Of a stretch of DNA of 50,603 bases, positions 17,520 to 26,852 are shown piece by piece. The number at the start of each line of letters is the position of its first letter. Positions within the stretch are counted from its first letter, which is position 1. The DNA comes from an uncultured Bacteroidaceae bacterium (GTDB lineage: Bacteria; Bacteroidota; Bacteroidia; Bacteroidales; Bacteroidaceae). The stretch spans positions 1-50,603 of the forward strand of contig CALULY010000018.1 in assembly GCA_944321635.1 (NCBI GenBank), written 5' to 3'. Below the pieces are notes generated by a model. That model did no database searches, had not been told where the DNA came from, and saw only the letters and a program-made list of their open reading frames with translations. Made by a program: the position numbers and the translations under genes.

Positions 17520-19166
17520 TCATTTCTCTGCCGCTTGCGGGTATATGTAGCGGTCTCCAGTCAGTTTGATCACCTGCTCCATGAATTGCTTGTCGTAGGC
17601 AGGACGCTCAAACGAGTTGCAGCGGCCGTAGGCGTTGAGGACGAACTTGCCGTCCTTGACTTCCTTTTTCACATTGTCGTTGTAGCGGACGATGAGGAAT
17701 TCCGCCAGTTCCTTCCAGCTCTGGAAAGCTGTCTGCGCCGCCGAAGCGGTGTAGGAATTGAGCAATTGCTTCAATGCTTGCTTGTCTGAGTCATAGAGGG
17801 CGGCCGCGACTTTCTCAAAACCTGGCTGCACTGTGACGAAAGTCTTCTCCAGCCTGTCACGCACTTCCTTGAGGTCGCCAAACATGAGGCTGTAACGGGG
17901 ATAGACCATGTTGGACACCCAGTTGTATATCCAATAGGCATTGTCCCATGAGAACCGCGTGTCGCTCGCACCGTTTGCGGCGTAGCAGGCAGGGACTTCA
18001 TCCGCTCCGCAGTAAACCGGAGTGAAAACTGACATATTGGCATCGTCAAGCGTGAACCATATCACTCCACCAACAGCATCGGGAAGCCATGCACGGAGCT
18101 GCGATACGAATGAAAAGGCCGTCTGGTAAGTGGAAATCGGGCGGTCGTTGAAGTATTTTTTGCCGTCCACTTCAAACTCAAGCAACGGGAACCGGTAGGG
18201 CGATGAATAGGGACCAGCGACAACATCGTTAGACATATCCAGCGGCGTCCCCTCATAGTGGTCGCGCATCATGTCACGCACATCCTCAAGTGTCAGTTTC
18301 CTTTCTGGCTTGACATAGAGCGGCATCCCGTCATTGTTCTCACCGTTGACGTATGGGAGGTATTTGTCCATGCCGGAAACATAGCGGTTGAAGAAACTCC
18401 ACACGCGCCCTTCGCAAAAACGAGCCGTGCTGAAATCGGCCGGGGCGTATGCTTCCGAAAAGCTGAATTCAGAATTCTTGCCGTTGAAGTAACCTTTTTC
18501 CCGTGCAAACGAAATCACGTCCGGAGAAAAAAGGCAGTTGTCCTTGTCATCAAACGTCAGTTGCCTGATGCGTGATTGGTTGGCATGGGCTGAGATGCAA
18601 TCGTCGGGTATCCTCACTGCCGCCCACACTGCGCCTTTGCCCCCGGGGCCTTTCCCTATCATTTCGAGTATCCAGGCTTCCTCCGGGTCTGCTATCGAGA
18701 ATGACTCCCCGCTGCTGCAATAACCATATTCCTTGACGAGGCTGGCCATCACTTCAATCGCCTCACGTGCCGTGCGTGAGCGTTGCAGGGTGATGTATAT
18801 GAGGCTTCCATAGTCGAGCGTGCCTGTCGTGTCCACAAGCTCCGGACGTCCGCCGAATGTGGTCTCCGCAATCGACACTTGGAACTCGTTGATGTTGCCG
18901 ATGACGTTGTAGGTCTCTGGAGCTTGCTCTATCTCTCCAAGGTATTTTCCCGTGTCCCACTCGTAAATCGGTATCATTGTCCCTTTCGCCCATTTGCCCG
19001 CCGGGAAGTGTACCAACTCACCGAACATACAATAGGAATCGGCCGAATAGGTGATGAACACAGAACCGTCGGCCGATGCCTTTTTACCCACAATCAGGTT
19101 TGTGCAGGCAAATGAGGCGGTCACGCCCAAGGCCAAAAACAAACTAATCAATGCAAACTTCTTCAT
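17520..19166 (-). CDS. C69 family dipeptidase, exported
   Basis: A 548-aa Ntn-hydrolase of the peptidase C69 (PepD) family. The signal peptide (residues 1-20, MKKFALISLFLALGVTASFA) ends just before Cys21 in CTNLIVGKKASADGS. In this family that cysteine must become residue 1 to act as nucleophile, so signal peptidase cleavage would itself produce the active enzyme. Conserved blocks follow: NINEFQVSIAETTFGGR near 90-106, GESFSIADPEEAWILE near 154-169, and HANQSRI near 196-202. It likely breaks down dipeptides in the periplasm. A lipobox reading of the Cys is possible but ASFAC is a poor lipobox. A good promoter precedes it. Confidence 0.88.
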   Translation of the reverse strand: MKKFALISLFLALGVTASFACTNLIVGKKASADGSVFITYSADSYCMFGELVHFPAGKWAKGTMIPIYEWDTGKYLGEIEQAPETYNVIGNINEFQVSIAETTFGGRPELVDTTGTLDYGSLIYITLQRSRTAREAIEVMASLVKEYGYCSSGESFSIADPEEAWILEMIGKGPGGKGAVWAAVRIPDDCISAHANQSRIRQLTFDDKDNCLFSPDVISFAREKGYFNGKNSEFSFSEAYAPADFSTARFCEGRVWSFFNRYVSGMDKYLPYVNGENNDGMPLYVKPERKLTLEDVRDMMRDHYEGTPLDMSNDVVAGPYSSPYRFPLLEFEVDGKKYFNDRPISTYQTAFSFVSQLRAWLPDAVGGVIWFTLDDANMSVFTPVYCGADEVPACYAANGASDTRFSWDNAYWIYNWVSNMVYPRYSLMFGDLKEVRDRLEKTFVTVQPGFEKVAAALYDSDKQALKQLLNSYTASAAQTAFQSWKELAEFLIVRYNDNVKKEVKDGKFVLNAYGRCNSFERPAYDKQFMEQVIKLTGDRYIYPQAAEK

Positions 19167-19191
19167 TATCTATCATATTATTATGAATGCC

Positions 19192-19221
19192 CAAATATAG
19201 CAAAAATAACAGACTGTCAAA
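19192..19221 (-). promoter_or_regulatory. Promoter of the C69 dipeptidase gene
   Basis: Minus-strand TATATTTG (19192-19199) fits TAnnTTTG; TTTG at 19218-19221 lies 18 bases upstream as a -33 box. The ATG is 25 bases downstream. Confidence 0.65.
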
Positions 19222-19291
19222 TGTTGTGTTTGGCAGTTTTGAATTAACCTCTCCCTATGATTCCGATGCCATTTCCCGGAGGCGCGGAAAC

Positions 19292-19331
19292 AACAACGGC
19301 TGGATGCCTTTTGCAGCATCCAGCCGTTGTT
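19292..19331 (-). terminator. Terminator of the glyS-FKBP operon
   Basis: A perfect 16-bp stem (AACAACGGCTGGATGC at 19292-19307 with 19316-19331) and an 8-base loop. It lies 16 bases after the FKBP stop and just upstream of the dipeptidase promoter, separating two same-strand units. Confidence 0.8.
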
Positions 19332-19346
19332 CTGCCTTGATCACGC

Positions 19347-19970
19347 TCACTCCTCTGGATTGACTTCCAACAGGTTGATGTCGAATATCAGTGTCGAGTG
19401 CCCTGGGATCGAGCCCGACCCTCCGTCTCCATAGGCCAATTCAGGGCGGATATAGACCCTGAAGAAATCACCTTTCTTGTCTGTCTTGTTTGCGGCAGGG
19501 CGCATGACCTGCAATATCTCAGTCCATCCCTGGATTATCCCTGACGACGATGCTTGGAGACCTGACACGAGGAAATCGGACGGGATGTCCAATTCGTAGT
19601 CGGGATAGGTGCCGTCAAAGTTTGAGTCAAACATCGAGCCGTCAATCAGCCGCCCTTGGTAGTAGACCCTCGCGACATCCGTGAATTTGGCAGTCTCCCC
19701 GCTGCCGACGAAACCATCCTTTACGCCGAGTTTCTTGTAATATATGGTGTAACTCGACAGATGCTGCGGCGTCAACCGATAGATGGTGTCGTCCTCTGCG
19801 ATTGATGACGGATCGGCCTGCTGGGCATCGTATGCAACTGCCAGCGAATCGAGGAACGCATAGTTCCTGTCCTGCCACGTCGTGTCAACGGGTGCATCGT
19901 CCTTGTCGCACGACGCTACCGCCAGTGCCAACAAGGGGATTGAGAGGAAATATATGGCCTTGTCCATCAT
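19347..19970 (-). CDS. FKBP-type peptidyl-prolyl isomerase lipoprotein
   Basis: A 207-aa lipoprotein with signal peptide and lipobox AVASC at Cys21, predicted to sit in the outer or inner membrane facing the periplasm. The C-terminal FKBP domain (about 95-205) shows VYYQGRLIDGSMFDSNFDG, GLQASSSGIIQGWTEILQ-type helix, and RPELAYGDGGSGSIPGHS before FDINLLEV. It would speed proline isomerisation in envelope proteins. The ATG lies one base after the glyS stop, so translation is coupled. An alternative start one codon later is equally possible. Several FKBP lipoproteins per genome are normal in Bacteroidales. Confidence 0.88.
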   Translation of the reverse strand: MMDKAIYFLSIPLLALAVASCDKDDAPVDTTWQDRNYAFLDSLAVAYDAQQADPSSIAEDDTIYRLTPQHLSSYTIYYKKLGVKDGFVGSGETAKFTDVARVYYQGRLIDGSMFDSNFDGTYPDYELDIPSDFLVSGLQASSSGIIQGWTEILQVMRPAANKTDKKGDFFRVYIRPELAYGDGGSGSIPGHSTLIFDINLLEVNPEE

Positions 19971-19971
19971 G

Positions 19972-21513
19972 TCACACCAATTTCTTCAACAGGCTTGTTA
20001 TGCTGACTTTCTCAGCTATGATCGAGTCGAGGCTGTCGATGGGGACGCGCTCTTGCTGCATCGTGTCACGGTGGCGGATTGTCACCATGTTGTCCTCAAG
20101 TGTCTGGTGGTCGACCGTCGCGCAGTAGGGAGTGCCGATTGCATCCTGACGGCGGTAACGCTTGCCGATGGAATCCTTCTCGTCATATTGGCAGTTGAAA
20201 TGGAAACGGAGTTTGTCGATTATCTCCCTTGCCTTCTCTGGCAGCCCGTCTTTTTTCACGAGGGGCATGACGGCCAGTTTGATTGGCGCAAGGGCTTCGG
20301 GCAATCTCAGCACCACGCGTGTCTCACCATTGTCAAGTTGCTCCTCACGGTAGGCGGCTGACATCACACTGAGGAACATCCTGTCAACGCCGATCGATGT
20401 CTCGATGACGTAGGGCGTGTAGGATTCGTTCAATTCAGGGTCAAAGTACTTGATGTTCTTCCCGCTGAACTTCTCATGCTGGCTCAGGTCGAAGTCGGTG
20501 CGCGAGTGTATACCCTCCACCTCTTTGAATCCGAATGGCATGAGGAATTCGATGTCGGTTGCGGCGTTGGCATAGTGGGCCAGTTTCTCGTGGTCGTGGA
20601 AGCGGTAGTGGTCATCGCCGAACCCGAGTGCCTTGTGCCATTTCAAGCGGTATTCCTTCCATTTCTTGAACCATTCGAGCTCTTGGCCGGGGCGGACGAA
20701 GAACTGCATTTCCATCTGTTCAAACTCGCGCATACGGAATATGAACTGGCGGGCCACTATCTCGTTGCGGAATGCCTTGCCGATTTGGGCTATGCCGAAA
20801 GGTATTTTCATACGTCCCGTCTTTTGCACGTTGAGGAAGTTGACGAAGATGCCTTGCGCTGTCTCCGGGCGTAGGTAGACTTTCATCGAACCCTCGGCCG
20901 TTGACCCCATTTCTGTCGAGAACATCAGGTTGAATTGCCGCACCTCAGTCCAGTTCTTCGTGCCCGAGATGGGGCAGACGATGCCCTCGTCCATGATTAT
21001 GTTGCGCAGTTCCACCAAGTCGTTGGCCTCCATGGCGCGTTTGTAACGCTCGTGCAATGCGTCCATCTTAGCCTTGTGGTCGAGCACGCGCTGGTTGGTC
21101 GTCACGAATTGTTCCTCGTTGAATGCGTCGCCGAAGCGTTTGCGCGCTTTCTCGACTTCCTTGTGTATCTTCTCCTCGTATTTCGCGATCTGGTCCTCGA
21201 TCAGCACGTCGGCGCGGTAGCGTTTCTTCGAGTCCTTGTTGTCGATGAGTGGGTCGTTGAACGCATCGACGTGTCCTGATGCTTTCCAGATGGTCGGGTG
21301 CATGAAGATGGCCGAGTCTATGCCCACGATGTTCTCATGCAGCAAGACCATGCTGTCCCACCAGTATTTCTTTATGTTGTTCTTCAGTTCCACCCCGTTC
21401 TGCCCGTAGTCGTAGACTGCCCCGAGACCGTCGTAGATGTCGCTTGAGGGGAACACAAACCCGTATTCCTTGCAGTGTGAAACCAGTTTCTTGAAAACGT
21501 CTTCCTGTGCCAT
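19972..21513 (-). CDS. glyS: Glycyl-tRNA synthetase, single-chain dimeric type
   Basis: Charges tRNA-Gly. The 513-aa protein is the alpha2-type class II enzyme, also found in eukaryotes and archaea, not the two-subunit alpha2beta2 form of E. coli. Visible features are YGFVFPSSDIYDGLGAVYDY at 17-36, class II motif 2 in the FRNEIVARQFIFRMREFEQM stretch, motif 3 in the IETSIGVDRMFLSVMSAAY stretch, and the anticodon-binding domain at the C-terminus starting near KLAVMPLV. An FKBP gene follows by one base. A near-consensus TTACTTTG lies upstream on the minus strand at 21643-21650. Start MAQEDVFKKL is standard. Confidence 0.95.
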   Translation of the reverse strand: MAQEDVFKKLVSHCKEYGFVFPSSDIYDGLGAVYDYGQNGVELKNNIKKYWWDSMVLLHENIVGIDSAIFMHPTIWKASGHVDAFNDPLIDNKDSKKRYRADVLIEDQIAKYEEKIHKEVEKARKRFGDAFNEEQFVTTNQRVLDHKAKMDALHERYKRAMEANDLVELRNIIMDEGIVCPISGTKNWTEVRQFNLMFSTEMGSTAEGSMKVYLRPETAQGIFVNFLNVQKTGRMKIPFGIAQIGKAFRNEIVARQFIFRMREFEQMEMQFFVRPGQELEWFKKWKEYRLKWHKALGFGDDHYRFHDHEKLAHYANAATDIEFLMPFGFKEVEGIHSRTDFDLSQHEKFSGKNIKYFDPELNESYTPYVIETSIGVDRMFLSVMSAAYREEQLDNGETRVVLRLPEALAPIKLAVMPLVKKDGLPEKAREIIDKLRFHFNCQYDEKDSIGKRYRRQDAIGTPYCATVDHQTLEDNMVTIRHRDTMQQERVPIDSLDSIIAEKVSITSLLKKLV

Positions 21514-21642
21514 ACTATCTTTTTGTTTGTTTCATACAATGATTTTGTTCCTGGCATACAATGCAAAAGGCAGTAGCATCGTATGCAAACCGCATTGGCA
21601 TCAAACCCCGCGTGGCGTTGCATACCTATGCCAGTTGGGGTG

Positions 21643-21650
21643 CAAAGTAA
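21643..21650 (-). promoter_or_regulatory. Weak candidate promoter for glyS
   Basis: Minus-strand TTACTTTG differs from TAnnTTTG at one position and lies 129 bases before the glyS ATG. Nothing better is seen in the gap, so this is only a candidate. Confidence 0.25.
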
Positions 21651-21673
21651 GTCAATTTTCCCAATTTAATTTG

Positions 21674-21681
21674 TATTTTTG
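21674..21681 (+). promoter_or_regulatory. parC promoter -7 element
   Basis: TATTTTTG fits TAnnTTTG in a locally AT-rich stretch, 66 bases before the parC ATG. Confidence 0.55.
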
Positions 21682-21747
21682 CCTTGCTATCATAGCTGAA
21701 AAGTGTAATAATGTTAATCGGGACGACAGCTTCCCGCGCAAAATGAT

Positions 21748-24360
21748 ATGAGTGAAATAGAAGAGACTCCGGACAAAGAGCAGCATTCATCTTACAAACC
21801 GACTGATTTTGAGGCAAACATAACCCAGCACCTGACAGGGATGTACCGCACGTGGTTCATCGACTACGCTTCCTACGTCATCCTTGAACGTGCCGTCCCG
21901 CACTTGCTTGATGGATTGAAGCCCGTGCAACGCCGCATCCTGCACGCTATGAAGCGGATTGACGATGGCCGGTTGAATAAGGTGGCCAACATCGTCGGCT
22001 ACACGATGCAGTACCACCCTCACGGCGATGCCTCCATAGGCGACGCGCTGGTGCAACTGGGGCAGAAGGAGTTGCTCATCGACCATCAGGGCAACTGGGG
22101 CAACATCTACACCGGCGACCAGGCAGCTGCGCCGCGTTACATCGAGGCACGGTTGTCGCGGTTTGCCAACGAAGTGCTGTTCAATCCCAAGACTACGGAG
22201 TGGAAGCTCTCATACGACGGCAGGAACAAGGAGCCGATAACGCTGCCGGTCAAGTTTCCGCTGCTGCTTGCGCAAGGGGCAGAGGGCATCGCGGTGGGAT
22301 TGTCGTCAAAGATTCTGCCGCACAATTTCAACGAGATATGCGATGCGGCCATCGACTACCTGCATGGTCGCGAATTCCAGCTCTTCCCCGACTTCCAGAC
22401 AGGGGGGCTTGTCGATGTCACCAAGTATAACGATGGTGCCCGGGGAGGTTCGGTGAAAATCAGGGCGCGGATTAACAAAATAGACAACAAGACACTTTCC
22501 ATCACAGAGATACCCTACGGCAAGACGACATCGTCGCTTATTGATTCCATAATCAAGGCCGCCGACAAAGGGAAAATCAAGATAAAGAAAGTCGATGACA
22601 ACACCGCCCAGAATGTCGAGATATTGATTTACCTCGCTCCTGGCGTTTCGCCCGACAAGACTATTGATGCGCTCTATGCGTTCACCGATTGCGAGGTGAG
22701 CGTGTCGATGAACTGCTGCGTAATCTATGACAACAAACCCCATTTCCTGACAGTCAGCGACATCCTGCGCCGCACGACTGACAATACGCTCCAGTTGCTC
22801 AAACGCGAGCTCGAAATCGAGCGCGCCGAGTTGCAGGAAGACCTCCTCTTTGCGACCTTGGAACGCATCTTCATCGAGGAAAGGATATACAAGGACAAGG
22901 AATACGAGGAGTCACGCTCCAAAGACGAGGCGTGCCAGCACATCAGCAGACGCATCGAGCCGTTCAAACACCTCTTCATCCGCGAGGTGACGAGGGACGA
23001 TTTGGACAAACTCTTTGAGATAAAGATGTTGCGCATCCTCAGGTTCAGTTCCGACAAGGCGGATGAGCGCATCGCTAACCTCAAGAGCCAACTGGAAGAC
23101 ATTGCGAAGAAACTGGCCGACCTGGTCGGCTACACGTCCGATTGGTTCCGGATGTTGAAGGAAAAATATGGCAAGGACTTCCCCCGTAGGACGGAAATAC
23201 GGGGCTTCGACACCATAGAGGCTGCCAAAGTGGCCGAGGCGAACGAGAAACTGTATATCAACCGCGAGGAAGGTTTCATCGGGACAGGGCTCAAGAAAGA
23301 CGAATTCATAGCCAACTGCTCGAACCTTGACGACGTGATAATCTTCTACCGCGATGGCAAATACACCATAACTCCCGTCTCCGAAAAGAAGTTTGTCGGC
23401 AAGAACATCATCCACATCGACATCTTCAAGAAGAATGACAACCGCACGGTCTACAATGCCGTCTACAAGAATGGCAAGGACGGCATCTACTACATCAAGC
23501 GTTTCTTCGTCACTGGCATAACCCGCGACAAGGCATACGACTTGACGCAGGGCGAGAAGGGGTCTCGTGTCGTCTACTTCACCGCCAATCCCAACGGCGA
23601 GGCCGAGGTCATCAAGGTGGTTCTCCGCCCGAACCCGAAGCTGAGGAAAGTGGTCTTTGACAAGGATTTCAGCGAAATAGCCATCAAGGGCAGGCAGTCC
23701 ATGGGCAACATCCTGACCAAGAACGATGTGCAAAAGATAACGCTCAAGCAGCGCGGCGGCTCGACGCTCGGAGGCCGCAAGGTGTGGTTTGACAGGGCGG
23801 TGCTCAAACTCAACTATGATGAGCGCGGCGACTACCTGGGTGAGTTCAACGGGCAAGACAGGGTGCTTGTCGTCACGACAGACGGCGGATTCTACATGAC
23901 ACCATTCGACCCGTCGGTGCATTTCAACGACAACATCCTCCGCATCGAGCGCTATGATGCCAGCAAGGTCTGGACTGCCCTGCTGCATGATGCCGACCAG
24001 CAGAACTACCTTTACATGAAGCGTTTCCAGTTTGAGACGTCAAACAAGAAACAGTCCTATCTTGGCGAAAACAGCAACAGTCGTCTTGTCTTGTTGACCG
24101 ACGAGCCTTTGCCGCGATTTGAGGTGGTGTTTGGCGGGGCGGACAGTTTCAGGCAAGCGATCACGGTGGATGCCGAGGACTTTGTGGCGGTCAAGGGATT
24201 CAAGGCCAAGGGCAAGCGCGTCACGACATTTGAGGTCGCCGCAGTCAATGAGCTGCCGCCAAGGGAGCGTGACGAGGCGCAACCGGAGCCTGCGGGGCTT
24301 GAACAACCAGAGGCTGGCGATGACATAAAACTGGGATTCGATGAACCCGATGCTCAGTAG
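21748..24360 (+). CDS. parC: DNA topoisomerase IV subunit A
   Basis: Cleaves and rejoins DNA to unlink daughter chromosomes, with ParE as ATPase partner (not in the window). The 870-aa protein has the winged-helix breakage domain: YVILERAVPHLLDGLKPVQR near 41-60, YHPHGDASIGDALV near 91-104 and APRYIEARLS near 129-138 with catalytic Tyr132. The C-terminal beta-pinwheel follows from about residue 520. I do not see the canonical GyrA box (QRRGGKG); the closest piece is KQRGGSTLGG, so ParC is favoured over GyrA. Residues equivalent to quinolone positions (HGDASIGDA) look ordinary. The next gene begins 20 bases before its stop. Confidence 0.9.
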   Translation: MSEIEETPDKEQHSSYKPTDFEANITQHLTGMYRTWFIDYASYVILERAVPHLLDGLKPVQRRILHAMKRIDDGRLNKVANIVGYTMQYHPHGDASIGDALVQLGQKELLIDHQGNWGNIYTGDQAAAPRYIEARLSRFANEVLFNPKTTEWKLSYDGRNKEPITLPVKFPLLLAQGAEGIAVGLSSKILPHNFNEICDAAIDYLHGREFQLFPDFQTGGLVDVTKYNDGARGGSVKIRARINKIDNKTLSITEIPYGKTTSSLIDSIIKAADKGKIKIKKVDDNTAQNVEILIYLAPGVSPDKTIDALYAFTDCEVSVSMNCCVIYDNKPHFLTVSDILRRTTDNTLQLLKRELEIERAELQEDLLFATLERIFIEERIYKDKEYEESRSKDEACQHISRRIEPFKHLFIREVTRDDLDKLFEIKMLRILRFSSDKADERIANLKSQLEDIAKKLADLVGYTSDWFRMLKEKYGKDFPRRTEIRGFDTIEAAKVAEANEKLYINREEGFIGTGLKKDEFIANCSNLDDVIIFYRDGKYTITPVSEKKFVGKNIIHIDIFKKNDNRTVYNAVYKNGKDGIYYIKRFFVTGITRDKAYDLTQGEKGSRVVYFTANPNGEAEVIKVVLRPNPKLRKVVFDKDFSEIAIKGRQSMGNILTKNDVQKITLKQRGGSTLGGRKVWFDRAVLKLNYDERGDYLGEFNGQDRVLVVTTDGGFYMTPFDPSVHFNDNILRIERYDASKVWTALLHDADQQNYLYMKRFQFETSNKKQSYLGENSNSRLVLLTDEPLPRFEVVFGGADSFRQAITVDAEDFVAVKGFKAKGKRVTTFEVAAVNELPPRERDEAQPEPAGLEQPEAGDDIKLGFDEPDAQ

Positions 24361-25198
24361 GCTTGCCGCCGTCGTGGCATTGTCGTGTGCATATATATAT
24401 ATGGTATATGGGCAATCCCTCGACACCGACACCGTGCCGTCACGCTACCGCGTCGTCGCCACGACATTCGGGGCGGGCAGGCAAAAGGTGCTTGACACCT
24501 ACCTGACACCATTGCAGTATGCCGGTCCAGAGGTGAGCGTGGCGAGGGAAACGATGCGTTTCACACGCTTCAACAAAGACTTGTCCGTGCAAAACTTCTT
24601 CAGGATATACGCGGCGATGCCTGGCAAAAACGGCTATGACATCTACTCCGGCCTTGTCAACTGGAATTATGGGATGCACTACCAATTCCAGCTGCGCTAC
24701 AATCTCAAGCTGCTTGTCGGCGGTTTAGGCGACCTCAATGCCGGATTCGTCTACAATCCCCGCAACAGCAACAACCCTGCCTCGGCAAAGGCTTTTGTGG
24801 ACTTGGACGCGTCGGCGATGCTCATCTACCGGTTCAAGCTGGGGCGATGCCATCTCACCGCCCGCTACCAAGCCAACCTGCCTGTGATGGGTGTGATGTT
24901 TTCGCCGGATTACGGCTCGTCCTACTACGAGATGTTCTATTTGGGCTATCGTGACAACACGGTCAAGTTCACCTCGCTGCACAACCACCTGTCGCTGCGG
25001 CAGATGGTGACGCTCGATTTCCCTTGCCGCAGGGTGACGTTCCGCGCAGGATACTATTGGGAAATCCAGCAATCGCACGTCAACAACCTCAAGACACACA
25101 CCTATTCGCACTCGTTCATGCTCGGTTTCGTCCGCAACCTGCGGCTGTTCCGCGACAAGCACGGACGGCAGTTGCCGTCGGGGGTGAACCCGTTCTGA
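24341..25198 (+). CDS. DUF3316 family outer-membrane-type protein
   Basis: A 285-aa exported protein of unknown function, matching my memory of DUF3316, which often sits behind parC in Bacteroidales. A signal peptide spans about 1-24 (ending MVYGQS). The rest has alternating aromatic strands (FQLRYNLKLLVGGLGDLNAG, FRAGYYWEIQQSH, SHSFMLGFVRNLRLF), suggesting a small outer-membrane beta-barrel; that is inference. Its ATG lies inside parC with a 20-base overlap, implying coupling. A second ATG nine bases later could also serve. Confidence 0.78.
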   Translation: MNPMLSRLAAVVALSCAYIYMVYGQSLDTDTVPSRYRVVATTFGAGRQKVLDTYLTPLQYAGPEVSVARETMRFTRFNKDLSVQNFFRIYAAMPGKNGYDIYSGLVNWNYGMHYQFQLRYNLKLLVGGLGDLNAGFVYNPRNSNNPASAKAFVDLDASAMLIYRFKLGRCHLTARYQANLPVMGVMFSPDYGSSYYEMFYLGYRDNTVKFTSLHNHLSLRQMVTLDFPCRRVTFRAGYYWEIQQSHVNNLKTHTYSHSFMLGFVRNLRLFRDKHGRQLPSGVNPF

Positions 25199-25230
25199 CG
25201 CGCATCCCATAAATTTCAAAGCAAGTGGAT

Positions 25231-26259
25231 ATGAAAACAAGGATAGCATACCTCCTCGCCGTGGCAGCATTGGCCTTTGCTGCCATCAGCATCTCGTCCT
25301 GCGTCAAGGAGGACGAGTTTGACAACACGCCGGAAGGCAACTTCGAGCTGCTGTGGAAGATCATCGACGAGCACTATTGCTTCTTTGAGTACAAGGACAT
25401 CGACTGGAACGAGGTGCATGACCGCTATGCACGGCGCATCACTCCGGAGATGCCGTCCAAGGCATTGTTTGAGGTGCTGGGCGAGATGCTTGCCGAGCTC
25501 AAGGACGGTCATGTCAACCTCTACGCAGCCCATGACGTAGCCGCTTACCGCAAGTGGTACGAGGACTATCCGTCCAACTTCAACGACAGCATCGCCCGGC
25601 TCTACCTGGGAAAGACCGGGGACTACATGACGGCTGCCGGTATTCAGTACAAGGCATTCGCCGACAACATAGGCTACATCCGCTATGCCAGCTTCAGCGA
25701 CGGCATTGGCGACGGCAACCTGAACGAGGTGCTTTCCAGCCTTGCCATCTGCGACGGGCTCATCATCGACGTGCGCGACAACGGCGGTGGCAGCCTCGAC
25801 AATGCACAAAGGCTCGCCGCGCGCTTCACGGACAAGAGGGTGATGACAGGTTACATCATGCACAAGACGGGGCCAGGCCACAACGAATTCTCGGAACCGC
25901 AGCCCGTCTGGCTCGAACCGTCGCAACACATCCGCTGGCAGAAGCCCGTTGTCGTGCTCACCAACCGCCACTCGTACAGCGCGACAAACGAATTTGTCAA
26001 CATGATGCGCCTCCTCCCCGGTGTGACCATCATGGGTGACAAGACGGGAGGCGGCTCGGGGCTGCCCTTCTCCGCCGAGCTGCTCAACTCGTGGTCGGTG
26101 CGCTTCTCAGCCAGCCCCGTGCTCGATGTCGCCAGGCAGCACATCGAGTGGGGCATAGACCCTGACATCCGCGTGGACATGACCGCCGAGGACATCCGCG
26201 CCAACCGCGACACGATGATCGAGGCGGCGCGCGAATTGCTCAGGCAAGGAGGAGTGTGA
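25231..26259 (+). CDS. S41 family peptidase lipoprotein
   Basis: A 342-aa C-terminal-processing-type protease anchored as a lipoprotein (lipobox ISISSC, Cys24). After a helical region, the tail-specific protease core contains NIGYIRYASF near 145-154, LIIDVRDNGGGSLDNAQ near 174-190, TNRHSYSATNEFVNMM near 246-261 with the catalytic serine, and GDKTGGGSGLPFS near 270-282 with the catalytic lysine. A clear PDZ domain is not evident, as in many Bacteroidales members. It likely trims or degrades periplasmic proteins. Start ATG 25231 is preferred to GTG 25225. It follows DUF3316 by 32 bases in the parC unit. Confidence 0.88.
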   Translation: MKTRIAYLLAVAALAFAAISISSCVKEDEFDNTPEGNFELLWKIIDEHYCFFEYKDIDWNEVHDRYARRITPEMPSKALFEVLGEMLAELKDGHVNLYAAHDVAAYRKWYEDYPSNFNDSIARLYLGKTGDYMTAAGIQYKAFADNIGYIRYASFSDGIGDGNLNEVLSSLAICDGLIIDVRDNGGGSLDNAQRLAARFTDKRVMTGYIMHKTGPGHNEFSEPQPVWLEPSQHIRWQKPVVVLTNRHSYSATNEFVNMMRLLPGVTIMGDKTGGGSGLPFSAELLNSWSVRFSASPVLDVARQHIEWGIDPDIRVDMTAEDIRANRDTMIEAARELLRQGGV

Positions 26260-26281
26260 CGGGGATGTACGGATATTTGCA

Positions 26282-26289
26282 TATATTTG
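26282..26289 (+). promoter_or_regulatory. Isolated TAnnTTTG element
   Basis: TATATTTG lies 23 bases after the S41 stop with no recognised gene behind it. The next open frame is a 42-codon one at 26325-26453 (opening MEGSLYCTLH) that I cannot support by homology. No clear -33 box. Confidence 0.3.
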
Positions 26290-26463
26290 CCGCCATTGCA
26301 AGCGCGCAAAGGATAAAAGACACTATGGAGGGCAGCCTGTACTGCACGCTGCACGCCCTGACGTCTTGCAGCCGGTGCACTATGCTCCCGCGTGCCGCGC
26401 TTGGCCTCCGCCCCGTCATTGCGGTGCCTAATGCCAGTGATGGCGCGCATTGACCCGGATGCA

Positions 26464-26707
26464 GTCAGGCATAAAATCCAACAACTCGCCGGGTAAACTT
26501 GACTTATGCCGGATGCAAAGTTCACTGCCTCCTAATGAAAAGTATATTCAGAAGTTTTGTTTATATATTCAAAAGTTCTGTTTATATAAACAAAAGTTCT
26601 GAATATATAAACAGAACTTTTGTTTTTACTTTATGTACGGGGGAAATGAACTTTAAGCACCGGGCAAATGAAGTTTACCCGGCGAGTTGTTGGATTTTAT
26701 GCCTGAC
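26464..26707. repeat. Long nested inverted repeat R3
   Basis: Arms 26464-26500 and 26671-26707 are perfect 37-bp complements, beginning GTCAGGCATAAAATCCAACA. The core 26541-26635 is AT-rich and made of 21-base units (GTTTATATATTCAAAAG and its inverse), itself palindromic around GTTTATATAAAC. The right half is nearly identical to the reverse complement of the left half of R2. The element lies between convergent genes (S41 protease and malQ). The remaining bases 26290-26463 and 26708-26852 show no gene I can support. Confidence 0.93.
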
Positions 26708-26852
26708 CTGATCTGATTTCATCTACCGCCTCGCGCGCAGAAAGCCCGAAGCAGGCCTGCCGGACGGCGGCGCGGGACAGCAAGACACCACCCACGTGCC
26801 GCAAATGCCATGCTACGCACCGGCGGCAGCGATGCAGGGACGCGGCAAACGA

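Noticed and set aside
22912..23988. Minus-strand 358-aa frame inside parC
   Set aside because: Antisense shadow of a certain gene with no promoter or motif.
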